A stretch of 64,000 nucleotides of DNA from NCBI RefSeq assembly GCF_024679245.1, contig NC_090191.1, positions 36,933,638 to 36,997,637 on the forward strand, in the 5' to 3' direction. The stretch is from Pseudorasbora parva (taxonomy: Eukaryota > Chordata > Actinopteri > Cypriniformes > Gobionidae). A model generated the notes under the pieces. The model did no database searches, was not told where the DNA came from, and saw only the letters and a program-made list of their open reading frames with translations. A program made the position numbers and the translations under genes. Below, one piece after another: positions 1 through 29,253 of the stretch (within the stretch, counting starts at the first letter, position 1; the number at the start of each line of letters is the position of its first letter).

Positions 1-194
1 CAAAGAGCTTAATCTCTAGCTAAATTAATCTGGGATAATCGGGAAAATTTATATTCAGTATAGAAATTTCCAGAATTTTTTAAGATTCTAATAATTTCCA
101 TTGCTTTTCCAGGACTGAAAACCAGGGTTATTGTCGTCGCACACTAACGTTAAAACTATTAAAAACATTTCTGTTCATAGAAATAGTGATTTAT

Positions 195-318
195 GCACAT
201 TAACATTTATGCATTTGCCAGATGCTTTTATCCAAAGCAACTTACCTTCAGTGCATTCCCTTGAAATCAAACCAATAGCTTTGGTATTGCTAGTGCCATG
301 CTCTACTGCTTGAGCTAC
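195..318 (-). repeat. tRNA-derived SINE, decayed (V-SINE-like tail)
   Basis: On the minus strand there is a tRNA-like head with an A-box-like TAGCTCAAGCAGTAGAGCAT and a decayed B box (GGTTTGATTTC). It is followed by the tail common in teleost SINEs (TTTGGATAAAAGCATCTGGC). It lies in the cdk17 intron at the left edge. Family name is from memory. Confidence 0.6.
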
Positions 319-499
319 ATATAAAAATTATAGTTTTGAAAAAATTATTTATATTTAAAAAAAACAAAAACATACATGGCCGTTTAAAACTTCAATTTCC
401 ACACCAAGATGAGCAATGGAGCACATCAGGTGAGAGTCAGCCGGACAGTATTTGTGGTACTGTGGTAACCTTCCATGTGATCTCACAGTTTCCATGCAA

Positions 500-501
500 A
501 A

Positions 502-544
<43 letters not shown>
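500..544. repeat. (GT)n microsatellite
   Basis: Nearly pure GT repeat in the leftmost cdk17 intron. It also creates spurious Val-Cys open frames. Confidence 0.9.
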
Positions 545-546
<2 letters not shown>

Positions 547-766
547 AGAAGCATGGCAGCTCAGGTGGTTGCAGTTTGTTTTTAAAGCAGGTGAGAAGCA
601 CTTCCAAGCCCCAACACCATGACACGTCTGGTGTGAGAGTGTGTGCGTGTGTGTTTAGTGTCGTAATGTCTGGAGTTTAAGTGTGCGTTTCATCACTCAG
701 GCTCTGAACTGAATCATTCACTTGGCGAGCTGGACGTGAGCATGAGTGCAGTGTGTGTCTCCTTAC

Positions 767-17839
<17,073 letters not shown>

Positions 17840-17869
17840 GGGCCTCTGAGGCAGGGGGGGCCTGCGGGA

Positions 17870-17890
17870 ACACACACACACACACACACA
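17870..17890. repeat. (AC)n tract abutting cdk17 exon 2 acceptor
   Basis: On the transcribed strand this is (GT)n followed directly by TTCCCGCAG and the exon. Confidence 0.88.
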
Positions 17891-18624
17891 GTGTTAATCA
17901 TCATCAACCTGCAAATATCTGTGGGTCATACAGCTTTTTTAATTAAAAATCTACTTATTATTTATAAGTTCAGTGGCATTGTGGGTTGAGCGCGGTCTAA
18001 AAAGAAGAATACGTGTTACAAAGAGAGTAAATCATGCTTTTATTCACTTCAACAAAGTTTTGGAGTACGTTTTAGCTGTTAAGAGTTCTGCAGATTTTAG
18101 TGCATTTCAATAAAAATTTACTGTACTTCTCTTCCAGGAAAACAGACCAAAATAGTGATGACTCATCTAGTACGCACAGGCATCTTTCAATAAAAAGAGA
18201 TCAGTAGAGTTCACTAGAAAGAGAACATCCCATCTCCCTTAATGCTTGCCTTTGACTAGCAAAAGCAAGAAACACATTACGGCTTGCTGGTGCACCTTCA
18301 GCAGTAATAAAAATTTTACATTCCCATTAACTGTCCCAACCAAGGATTTCTAGAAATAGTACATTTTGAGAGTATTACTTTAGTTTTTACCAACCTTTGA
18401 CATACTGGCTATTTACAGGGTCCTTCAACTTCATATTTAAATGGATGGGGGGTGCTTTTGACAGTGCTTACCTAACCATTTCATGGAGAATAGTAATGTA
18501 GAGGGCTCTTTTAGCTCAATAAGCCCATCTCTTGCGTGATACCTTGATTTTTCGAATATTCCGATCTAATATGATTTCTGTAAGGTTGCCAGAATAATAA
18601 TCATACACCGTTTGTTAATAGGCC

Positions 18625-19005
18625 AGAGGAGAACTGGCACCCCGACTGAGCCTGGTTTCTCCCAAGGTTTATTTTTCTCCATCATGCCCTGATGGAGTTT
18701 TGGATCCTTGACACTTTGGCTTGGCTTGCTCAGATGGGGACACTAAAGTTTCGATCTAAATTTTCAACTAAATATCCAAATAAAATGAATTACTAAATTA
18801 ATTCTATCAACTATATTACTGATCTGCCCTCATTGTCGCTATGATAAATTGCAATAAGCTGATAACATCACCGTTTTCTCCAACGAGAACGACTGTACAG
18901 CCGAATCAAATTTTATTGCAATATTTTCCTGTTTAACACTGTGAAGCTGCTTTGAAACAATCGTCATTGTAAAAGCGCTATATAAATGAAGCTGACCTGA
19001 CTTGG
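18625..19005 (+). repeat. Cyprinid interspersed repeat with retroposon-like 3' tail
   Basis: Contains GAGCCTGGTTTCTCCCAAGG, CCTGATGGAGTTTTGGATCC and the tail GCGCTATATAAATGAAGCTG. I recognise this order as a very common zebrafish/carp repeat ending in GACTTGAC-like units. Its class (LINE tail versus SINE) is not certain. Confidence 0.6.
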
Positions 19006-21347
19006 CTGTGCCTGGGCGTGATTGTAAGTTTCAGTGGGATAGATTTTATCTACACATTAGGACTTTAAGACTCACATGTGAAGTATAAATAAAAAAATAA
19101 AATAAAAACTCATTAATAATCAAAAGCCTTTTAATCAAATATTCATGAGACTATTTTGTTTTTATAGGCACTTCAGCACATGGTTTTGCATTATTAAAAC
19201 ACTCCCACATGTTTCATAATTCCCTTTACACCAATGCATTTTCTCAAAATAAAAATGACAACGAGACACCAGGTTTATATATTAACATTAAAACATTCAA
19301 GACATTTTTTTAAAAGGTACATTTCAGATTGAATGAGGGTTTGAAGGCAAAGGTAGTCTGAATGTAAAAATTATTATGCAAAAATAAATATCCAATAAAA
19401 CATTTAAAAATAAATTAAAACATAAATAAAAATAAAATTGATTTATAATGCATTTTAAATTAATAAATGCATTTAAAAATAAAATAATCTGTCATCCCTC
19501 ATAATTATTAAATATACAGTTTGCCATTTTATATCAAAGCAACACATAATGGTGACTTTAACATGATTAAAGTGGTAAGCATTTAACATTGTGCTTAACC
19601 ACCCCTTAAATGTACAAATCACTCATGCATGGCTTTTATAGAGACTTTTAAAATCACCTTTAATGTGTGTGTGCTGCTAGTGTATTTCTCTCAATACATG
19701 CTGACTTTGCACCGTTTTAGGCAGGAAACACCTTGCTATGGGAGGCAGCGGGACTCTTTCTGTCTATTGTATTGCCACCCTCAGACTACACAGTACACAC
19801 ACCCAATTTCACACAGGACTTGAAGGTTCACTGCGTTCAAAAGCGAGGTTGAAATGAAACCCTCCAAGGTTCTCCTAGTCTACCAAAAGTACAGCACATA
19901 CCGATAACATTCGGCCCCTATGAAGAGCCAGGTCACTGTAATCATACACAGAGACGCACAAAAGACTATCAGGTTACAGTGAGATGGCTTTTCTCATGTG
20001 GTGTCTGATTTCAGGACGCTGCAAAGTGGGAAATGTGCATGCAAAGAACACGCTACAGGAAACGACCGGTCATAGCATCTGTGATTGGTTCCTCTCGAAT
20101 ACAATCACGCATGCACGCCATCTGTCTATCCGAGACTAAAAGGAAGGGGGTGACCGAGCCCCTATATGAGGGATTAAACTGGTACAGGCCGATATAGCAC
20201 CGACAGTCAGTTTAATGTGCACGCTGACAGAGCACATCTTCTCAAACAGCTGGTATCTCATTCTGCTACGTAGGACAGCAGGGTTCGGACACACCCTGAA
20301 GCCATAAGCGTGTGTTTTTGTGGGCTTGTGTTTGAACAGTTGGCATTCCTGTGTAAGACCTGCTCGGACAGGGCACAACCAGCCTAAACACACACATGCG
20401 GATGCTTTAACACTCTGTGAAATCACCATCCTGTTCCAGTCATGCAGAAGTGATTACCAATCATGCAATGTCAGGCTTTGGCTGCGTCTACATTAATATG
20501 GATACATCTGAAAACTGTATTTGTGTTTCAAAATGCTTTGTCCCCACACTTTTTCAAATGTTTCTGATCCACACTAAAATGTTGGGAAACACTTATATAA
20601 TCTTACTGTGCATAAAACGTAAGCTTATTGCAATGATTACACAAAATTATTCCATGTATGGTCTAAAACGAAATTGTTCTCATGGTTTGATGTAGGACAA
20701 CAATGTTCTGTCTTCTTTGAAGCTGGCACATGCTTTTAAAACAAAAGATATAGGTAGGTACAATATGCAATTATTATATGCGATTATCGGTTTTAAACGA
20801 AGGCGTTTCATAATTTAACATTTTCCCCACTTTGGAGAGTCTTCAAAAAAACTGTTTTTGCAGAACTAAAATGCTTTTTTTTTTAGTGTGAACCGAAGGC
20901 CAAAACAAGAGAAAAAGATGCCTTTTTAAAAAACGTATTAAGATTATTGTTCGTATCCTTTAATGTTGGCCTACAGGGACTTTACGGCTAGTCTTTTCTA
21001 CTCGTGGAGTCTGGCTAATTAAAACAACTACAAACGCATCACCAAGTGGGCATACAGGCCTTTTTCTTGTTTTTCACTTGGTTTGTGCACTTCTTTTTTC
21101 GGCGTAGGACACTGACACTGTTGTTTCAATGACATGGTGCATTCTTGGCCAATGAACGAAGAGCATTTGGGACAGTGTTGTCTATTGTCACCCCGCCCCC
21201 CCTCCCATCATTAACCCCTCAGTCTGGTGCAGTATGCGTCTCCAGACAGCAGCTCTCTGGGGATCACGCTGATAGGAAAGTAGGCTGCTGGACGCGAGAG
21301 AGTAGGCCGCAAATTATGCAAATATGGTTACAGGTAATTTAATATGC

Positions 21348-21370
21348 ATGTTGGGGGGGGGGGGGGGGGT
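21348..21370. repeat. poly(G) run
   Basis: A run of about 18-20 G, with G-quadruplex potential, in cdk17 intron 1. Confidence 0.85.
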
Positions 21371-21424
21371 TGGTTTTGAGTACTTTATTTATAGGCATTT
21401 TTAAACAAATGGGGTCAGTAATAT

Positions 21425-21605
21425 TTTTTAATTATATTAATGTTCTCATGCTCACTCAGGCTGTATTTGGTCGATCAAAAATACAGTAAACAGAAAAATT
21501 GTGAAATGCTATTACGAATTAAAAAAAGTTTTACTATTTGAGTATATTTTAAAATCTAATTTATTCCTGTGTTGGCAAATCATTACTCCTATTTTTTGTA
21601 ACATT
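21425..21605 (+). repeat. Cyprinid interspersed repeat fragment
   Basis: Order 'TCACTCAGGCTGTATTTGGT', 'GATCAAAAATACAGTAAA', 'TATTTTAAAATCTAATTTAT' matches one half of a repeat I recall as abundant in carp and zebrafish. The complementary half-type occurs at 24730-24905. Confidence 0.5.
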
Positions 21606-23103
21606 ATAATGCAACACTCACAGTCACAATGCTAGTGTTTTGATTGCTTGCTTACCGAAGTCAAAAGAGCCAAACTTCCAAGTCTCTGTACATTTATATG
21701 AACTTTAATAGACAGAGTAAAGCTAATTAGTCTATTCTAAAATAGACTAAAAAATAGTAAAAATAGTAATGCTTGAGTTGGCAAACATTAATAATATAAA
21801 TAGCAAGTTCAAGATCTTCAGAGACAAAAGAATCCATTAGTAAAGCACAGCTTGTCAAAAACGGCTACATCTACAAATCTGTGGACATTTGTATAAACTT
21901 GGCCATATTAAGACTGTCTCTTAAGAATTAGTTTGAACAAATAGACATTTACAAAGGGGCAATCAGTCTTACTTTTCCAATTCAGATTATGCCAATCTAC
22001 CTTTTTATGTAACTGATTTATGACCAGTCTTGGAGATAATATGTAGATGACTAAGTTTTAAGACTAGTCTAAGCAGTTCATGCAACTGGCCACTGTTCTG
22101 TACTGCTAATATTGTCTTTTTTTGCTTTTTTCACTTTTCTGTGTCTCTCCATATGAGTAAATTTACAGTCGTCCAATCATAAGAGAGTATGTGAATCAAA
22201 CGCCGGGAGAGAATCTGTTTACATCCCTCGGGCCAGGATTAGCCCACCTCCTCTGTACACGCTCCTCGAGAGATAAGGGGTCTTTGTGTGGCAATGAGAG
22301 GGCGCATTACCCACACCATAACAAAACCCTCATGTGCCTCGTGTGGGCTGGGGGAGGAACAGGAGAAGATAATACATCCCAAACTCACAGTGGCACAAAC
22401 GCAAGCACTCACAGAAACCTGCAGAGCTTGCAAACATAAACACATTTTTTTCACCCAATAACACAGAAACAAAACACCAGCAGAGAGGACTGCTGCTGCC
22501 CTCAGCCTCAGCTGAATTCTGAAACGACCCCTGCAGCCGGGTGGCACCACAGACCGAGGGTAATTAGAGCAGGAAGGCCTGACATCAAACATCATACCAG
22601 CCAAGAGCCAGAGCCATCAAACAGCAGGCTAATTAAACACAGCCTGGAGAGACAGAAACTGGGTTAGCAGCTAAACAGATGCACTAAGATACGCAAAAAG
22701 CACTAAACCTACCTGACGCACCGTGATATTCTGTTACTTAGGGGTGTCGCAATATACCGGTACTGTCAATAACCGTAATATTTCAAATGAATATTACACA
22801 ACACATAATAACATGACATGTAAATGATCCAGCAGCAGTATCTGGTTGACATCCCAGCATACAGTAGGTGGCTGTATTACACCTTAACGCTGGTGCCCAA
22901 AAACTTGACGTCGGATATGACAGACAAGACACTCTACCCGCACTCCAGGAAAGTTTGCTCACCAGCATGGAAGTTTTTGGGATTTCGCAAAAATGTCATC
23001 CCCAGACTTGCCGATAAAAAGTAAAAAGGGGGAAAAAACTACCAACCTCTTCACCCAACTCCGCCTCTGTTATCTTGAAGATTTGGACACCATACAGAAG
23101 AGA

Positions 23104-24061
23104 GCAAAGCCTTGTTTCCACCAAAATTACTCTGAACAATTTCTCCCAGGAATTTTTCCCCTAGATCTGTTGCTTTCTGCGTTTTTATCACGGTCTAAAG
23201 TGCCATGAAGATTAGTTCAGTGACGTAGGACTCCATACGACTTTCCAAAGCCCACTGGATTTCATCCTCTGCAAATAAACTTAATAAAGCCTGAACCTCG
23301 TTGTCAGTCCATCGTTCTTATTTTTTAAACTCCATTGTTGCAACAGATTTTAGCTTGAAATAAAATGCTACATGAGCTCAACCAAACAGCAAGTCCCACC
23401 CTCGAAAGTATCTGAAATTTGAAAAAGTATTACCTCGCAAGCAGTGCCAGTTTGAGGGGAAATCTTCATTTAGACCCTGATTCCTGCAGTCGAAACACAG
23501 AGTACCAGTGATGCGCAGGTAAATGTATAAACAGCCCGCACCCGACCAACGTTTTCAAATAACCTGCCCGCAACCCGGACCGCAAAAAAAAAGAAAATAT
23601 TGAACCCGACCCACATTTCTACTAAAGTAGTAAATGCTCATTGTTGGGTCAATTTATTTATTAATTTACTTTGTTTCGTTTTCTTAACAATTAAGATGCT
23701 GCATGAGTTTATCCAGTTTAATCAAAGGGCGTGTCTCTCCCAACAAAAATCCTGCCCCTCTCATAAAATACATAAAAGTGACATTACTGAGCTACATGCG
23801 TTTAAAACGCAGAGGATCCTCATTGCCAATGCATTTCATAGTAAATTGTGTCTAGTACTATATAAATTACAAAGGTTTAATTGGCATCTTTATTATAAAC
23901 GACCCGACCAACCGCTACCCAAATATCATTACAAATATTTTTGGATGACTCATAACTTCAGGTAACCCGCTCATTTTGGATCAACCCGTGCAACACTGCC
24001 GAGTACCACCCCAAAGTCCCTAGTTGCTGAGGAAAGTTCCTGCAGTGAAAACGTGGCTTAA
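23104..24061 (-). mobile_element. Interspersed element family B, copy 1 (interrupted)
   Basis: Starts AAGCCTTGTTTCCACCAAAA and ends TTCCTGCAGTGAAAACGTGG. The same ends occur, inverted, in the copy at 38874-39832. Terminal sequences resemble inverted repeats of the type AAGCC..TTTCCACC. It is interrupted by a hAT-like insertion at 23506-23998. No coding capacity seen. Confidence 0.65.
23506..23998. mobile_element. hAT-like non-autonomous element nested in family B
   Basis: Ends are CAGTGATGCGCAGG and CCCGTGCAACACTG, flanked by CAGAGTAC and CCGAGTAC (7 of 8 matching), an 8-bp target duplication as for hAT. The interior repeats CCCGACC/ACCCG motifs. No transposase frame. Confidence 0.7.
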
Positions 24062-24729
24062 GTTGCCTTAATTTTGCTAGTTCTGAAATGGGAAAAAAAA
24101 GTTACATTCATCTATTAGCCTCTCTTTATTTTAATATATTTATATCCCTCATTCGAATAAAAATTTTTTGGATTATCATACATTTATTTCAAATTTTATT
24201 AGAAAGCAGTATTTCTTTACATTTTTACCCAAAATAGGGAGAGGTGAGCCTTATAGAGCGCTAAACTTATTCAGCAGGAAGTGCACCAGAGGGACCCATG
24301 ATTAATTAGTTCCAGGAAATGCCTAATATTATTGTGGACAAATACATCCAGCAAATGTTGTAGTTGAATAAAACACATTTTTCGACTGATTAAACATGAA
24401 GAGTAATTAAAACACCAATGCAACAGTAGTATGGTTTATCTGTGTTCTGTATATATTCTAATTGATTTTGTAATTGTATAGAATGCTATAAAATAATATA
24501 ATTTCTTTTCCATTTCTATTCGACTTATAGCATTATTTATTTTTTTAAGATTTCTATAGATCTCGCAATATATCATTAGTGACACTGCAGTGAAACCTAC
24601 CTCAACCTAAAAAAAAAACTTTTATTGAAGAGTTTTACTTTTCCAAGCAATTGGAAACCACTCAAAACACCTGCATTGGAAATCGAGCTAGATCATTTTG
24701 TCGGTTTTACTTTTGAGCTTTCAAATGTG

Positions 24730-24905
24730 TGTGGATTTGAAAAGCTTTTTTTTAAAGAAATGAATGCTTTTATTGAGCAAGGATTCATTAAATTGATCAA
24801 CCGTGACAGTAAAAGACAATTATAATGTTGCAAAGTATTTATTTAAAAAAAATAAATGCTCCTCTTTTGAACTTAATATTTATCAAAGAATCCTGAATAA
24901 AAAGG
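24730..24905 (+). repeat. Cyprinid interspersed repeat fragment
   Basis: Contains TTTTATTGAGCAAGGATTCA, TTAAATTGATCAACCGTGAC, and ATCAAAGAATCCTGAATAAA in the order of a repeat I recall as abundant in cyprinids. Confidence 0.55.
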
Positions 24906-24972
24906 TAAATAATATCCTTTGGATCTTTTACTGTAGGTCTTCTTCAAAATGTCAAATTATGAGTAAAAATGC

Positions 24973-25495
24973 TAGCCTGACAAGCCAGACCCACATCAAG
25001 ATGTTTGGTCTGGAAACTCACCCTTGACAGCTCAATCCGAGGGGCGGATAAACGGTTGTCTTTCAAACTCTCTCTGCACATGATAGGATAGCGTTACCAC
25101 CAACCAGAGCAACAAAGGTGAAACAGAGCTTGTTGATAGATTAAACATTCGCCATATCCGGTCAGCAAAACTCCAAACACATCTTCCCTTTTTCAGAATG
25201 ACTTCAGTGCCGCTCTTTGCTCTTTTCTCAGAGAAAAGCTTAACTCCAAGTCTTCCAGAGTCGCGATCAGAGCTGATTCGAAAGACCGCCGTTCGCCAGT
25301 TTCTGTGATTACTAGAAGCACACAAATACAACTCGGCAGTTGTCATTATGGCCCCACCCACCGACTCTATACACGATGTGATTGGCCCGGCAAGAGTTAG
25401 GCGATTACAGCTCAAAAGGGTATCGAGAGTTGCTAGACGACACTCGCGGGCACATTAGGTTTGCTGCCGCTAGGGTGCATCTAGATTTCTAGGCT
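24973..25495 (-). mobile_element. Unnamed repeat family A, full-length copy with 9-bp target duplication
   Basis: Ends TAGCCTGACAAGCC and TCTAGATTTCTAGGCTA carry a short TAGCCT/AGGCTA inverted repeat. Flanks are an exact TAAAAATGC on both sides (9 bp). About 523 bp. A 127-residue open frame inside (25415-25032) is not conserved as a protein in the other copies. A 9-bp duplication suggests a Mutator-type mechanism, but this is inference. Confidence 0.7.
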
Positions 25496-26753
25496 ATAAA
25501 AATGCTATTTAATTATGTATTTTGGTACACAAAAATGCTAGCAATGAGTCTTTGATTTTAACTTAAACAAGTAATTTCCGTAAAAAAGAAAACTTTTTTC
25601 ATGCTATATCAGACTGATGATAATGTACAACGACAACAAAATAAAAAAAAAAAAATGTTCATACTGATAAGGTTAGAAAATCCCCCAAATTCATCATAAA
25701 TGGATTATGCCCCCTCCAAAATCTACCTAAATTTTTAACCTGTACATCACTCATATCAAAAGGGAAGTATGGAAAGCACAGCTCAAATCTTCAAATGAAT
25801 GCTGGAGGAATCTCGGGCGAGATTGGCATTTTCAATTCTCTTTCTATCTCTTCCCACATACACACAAACAAAAAGTCCATTCCCATTGCCATGGCAACAG
25901 TCTTTCCTGGGACTTCTCAGCATCTTCTTTCTCACAGATCAGAATCTGTAATTTACCCCTTCGCACGCCCAAAGACAGAGCGAGAGAGAGAAAGATGGAG
26001 CGGGTGACAGAGTGGGTGAGCGAGCACAAAACAGAAGAGAGCGACAGAGAGAGAGAGAAAGACATAGAAGAAGCAGAATGATGTCTTTGTGTTTGACTAC
26101 AAAGCATGAGATCTCCACGGCAACTCTGCTCCTCTGCGCCAAACTGCAGGCAAGTGAGACTAAAACGACATAAAAAAGGGCAAACACGAGAGAGAAAGAT
26201 AAAGAGAGACAGCTAGCAAGCTTAACAGCGAGTGAAATTAGGCATATTACACGCATGACTGTACAAGCGGCTTCATAACCAACCGTTTGAATCAAGCAGG
26301 ACTATAATACCAGGAGAAAGCCATCTGTTAGCAACCAAAATAAATGTGAACTTCACCTCTGAAAGCAAGGCTCTGGATCAGACACTGACATCAGCAAGGT
26401 ATCAAGGCCTGTTGACGTGTTTGCGTGCATTAGCAAATCTGCAAAGATGTATCATCGCTGTCGTTTACATAGCGTAACGTAATTAGAGCCATAGAAATGG
26501 ACAGATCTGGCAGTCCTGAGGTTCTTTCATCTGCCTGTCCACTCGACGATGCTTAAAGCACTTCAGCGCGTCATTAGCACGCTCTTCAAAATCACTCTCC
26601 CCCCGGCAGCAAACAAAAAGCATGTAAAGCCCAATGGTTTATGTGATGACTGATGGGAAGATGGAAGGAATAAATGCATTCATACAGAGGACTGCATGCA
26701 GGTCACAATGACAAAGGCTTAAGACGCATTTCTGTGTTTGAGCATGATAAAAG

Positions 26754-27050
26754 TAGCCTAGAAATCTAGACGCACCCTAGCGGCAGCAAATTTAATCTGC
26801 CTGCAAGTTTCGTCTAGCAACTCTCAATACCCTTCTGAGCTGTATTCCCCTAACTCTTGCCGGACCAATCACATCGTGTATAGAGTCGGTGGGCGGGGCC
26901 ATAGTGACGGCCGAGTTGCAATTGCGTGCTTCTAGTAAACACAGAAACTGGCGAACGGCGGCGGTCTTTCGTATCAGCCTTGACCGCGACTCTGGAAGAC
27001 TTGGAGTTAAGCTTTTCTCTGAGAAAAGAACGGCACTGAAGTCATTCTTG
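26754..27050 (+). mobile_element. Unnamed repeat family A, truncated copy
   Basis: Starts TAGCCTAGAAATCTAGACGC and follows the 46-kb copy until about GCACTGAAGTCATTCTTG, after which homology stops. So about 200 bp of the distal end is missing. Confidence 0.75.
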
Positions 27051-28598
27051 TTCAAAGTGCTGGTGAACATAAATTAACCATGTAACGTAACAATCAGACT
27101 TTATTGACTTAAAATTGCATATTAAGTTAAAATCGAAAGAATTATACTTTAAAAAACTAGTTCAAAAGTTTGGGATCAATAAGGCCATTTACACCTGGTA
27201 TTAAGATGCATTTTGGTGGATCGGACCAATAGTGGACGATGCTAAATACAGGTGCAAACAGGGTCTAAAACGTTTTGAGCCTTTCCACTTCCAGCAGTAG
27301 TTGAAAACGCATTCGATCGGATTACTTTTGTGGTGTAGACGCTTATGTGGTCGAATGTGTTTGACAGCCACAAAACACTCTCCGCCTATGCACTTTCATT
27401 AGAAAGAAATATCCCATCTTTAATAGTTACAGTTACATATTTACAGTAGGCCTAAAAACTATGTCAGTGAACTATGAGGGCAAAAAAAATATTATAATAA
27501 TCATCGTTCATTAATCGTAATCAAGATCAAATGTTCAATGAATCGAGACTTTGATTTTAGGTCAAATCGTCCAGCACTAACGGTAGTATAATTATTATTT
27601 TTATTATATTGTGAAGCCATTAATTTATCCAAATTAGTCAAAAAAATGTATCCAGTACGCACAATATATCTGTATAATTACTTTGATTATTTATTGACAA
27701 TACTGGAGTATTTATTCATTATTTTGAAGTCCATTTAACTCGTAATATGCTGAGTCACAGTTTACTAAATGAAACACACAAAGACTCGAGTGGATTATTC
27801 AGCTTACAGCATCAACCACAATGGATTATGTTGATCTTAAATCAACTCACTCACATTGATACAAACACTGAAATATTCAGCTGGCAAATCTCAAAGCAAG
27901 CCATTCATCAGGGCACAAACCAAGATTAATTTGTCATGGAGACGAGGTCCAGACGCAGACGTCTTCTTAAATTCAGTGCGTCACTGGCCTCGGGTCTCTC
28001 CAGAAGCTCAAACACCTTCCTGAATTTAAATGTCATCAGAAGATCTTCAGCATGCAAACTTAATTACTCTCAAGTCAGAAATCAGAAGAGAAAAACAAAC
28101 ACGATCATTAAGAGTCCCAGCAGCATCTCTGTGCGAAGTACCATCCTCCATTACGGACGCTACTTTTCTCACACAAACACAAGCAAAAATCCTTGAGACA
28201 GGAATGTGGCGATACACAGATAATGTCGTCTGTCAGCCTAAAGTAAACACAAACACACACAATCCCTAAAATCAAAACATCTCAATTGCAGGACTTTATC
28301 TGTGACTGCGCCGCCACTGAATAACAGTGAGGGAAATATTTCAATTTTATTATTTACTATAGTGTTTTAAATCGCAAATCATTTTTATTCCCAGTCCTAT
28401 TCCTCAGGTACGATTAAAGACCGTTCTCACCAAGAACGATAACAATAAAAAAAACTATTAGCATCCACACCAGAGGACATTCTGTTCATTCTAAGCGCAC
28501 GCTGCAGTTTTGTCATCTGTGCTCTAAAGTCTGGTGGATTCTGATTGTCAGTGTTTATCATTCATTTTATATATAGCTATATCGTCATCATTAATGCC

Positions 28599-29253
28599 TT
28601 AAAGAGTTAGTTCACCAAAAAAAGAAATTTGTCATTAATGAATATATTAATGTCATTATGTGACATATGTGCCATATGTGACATCTGTGGGTTAGTTCGA
28701 ACATTTGACATTTTGTTCCCAAAATAACAAAAACTACGACTTTATTCAGCTTCCATGTTTGTTTTCAGTCCTTAAATAAAGATTCAAACGGTCATGAATC
28801 AGCATATCAATTCATGATTCGGATCGCCAATGTCACGTGATTTCAGCAGTTTGGCAGTTTGGCACGTTACGAGTCATGAATCAATCCGCTGATTCATAAC
28901 CCGTTCAAATGTTTGTTTGAGGATTGAAAACAGCCACGGAAAAGAAGACAATGCTGAATAAAGTCGTAGTTTTTGTTATTTTTGGACCAAAATGTATTTT
29001 CAATGCTTCAAGAGATTCTAACTAACCCACAGATGTCACATATGGACTACTTTGATGATGTTTCTACCTTTCTGGTCCTTCTGGAAAGGGACAGTATAAT
29101 GCACATACGTTTTCAATGGAGAGACAGAAAGCTCTCGGACTAAATATAAAATATCTTAAACTGTGTTCTGAAGATGAACGGAGGTCTTACGAGTGTGGAA
29201 CAACACTAGGGTGAGTGAAAGAAATGTCATTTTTAGGTGAACTAACCCTTTAA
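28599..29253. mobile_element. TTAA-bounded element with internal long palindrome
   Basis: Ends TTAAAGAGTTAGTTCACC and GGTGAACTAACCCTTTAA form an inverted repeat with TTAA at both ends, a widespread teleost type. Inside, 28721-28750 and 28953-28982 are perfect 30-bp inverted copies, and further weaker pairing lies between them. Confidence 0.8.

Noticed and set aside
1..766. Further cdk17 exons at the left edge
   Set aside because: No segment encodes the expected kinase C-lobe (TP..ETWPG and onward) with proper splice sites; the region is intron with a SINE and GT repeats.
25032..25415. 127-codon minus-strand open frame
   Set aside because: It lies entirely inside repeat family A, and the frame is not kept in the other two copies. 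No domain was recognised.
25940..26300. Leu/Ser-rich minus-strand frames resembling signal peptides
   Set aside because: They derive from GA/CT-rich low-complexity DNA, with no splice context and no homology recognised.
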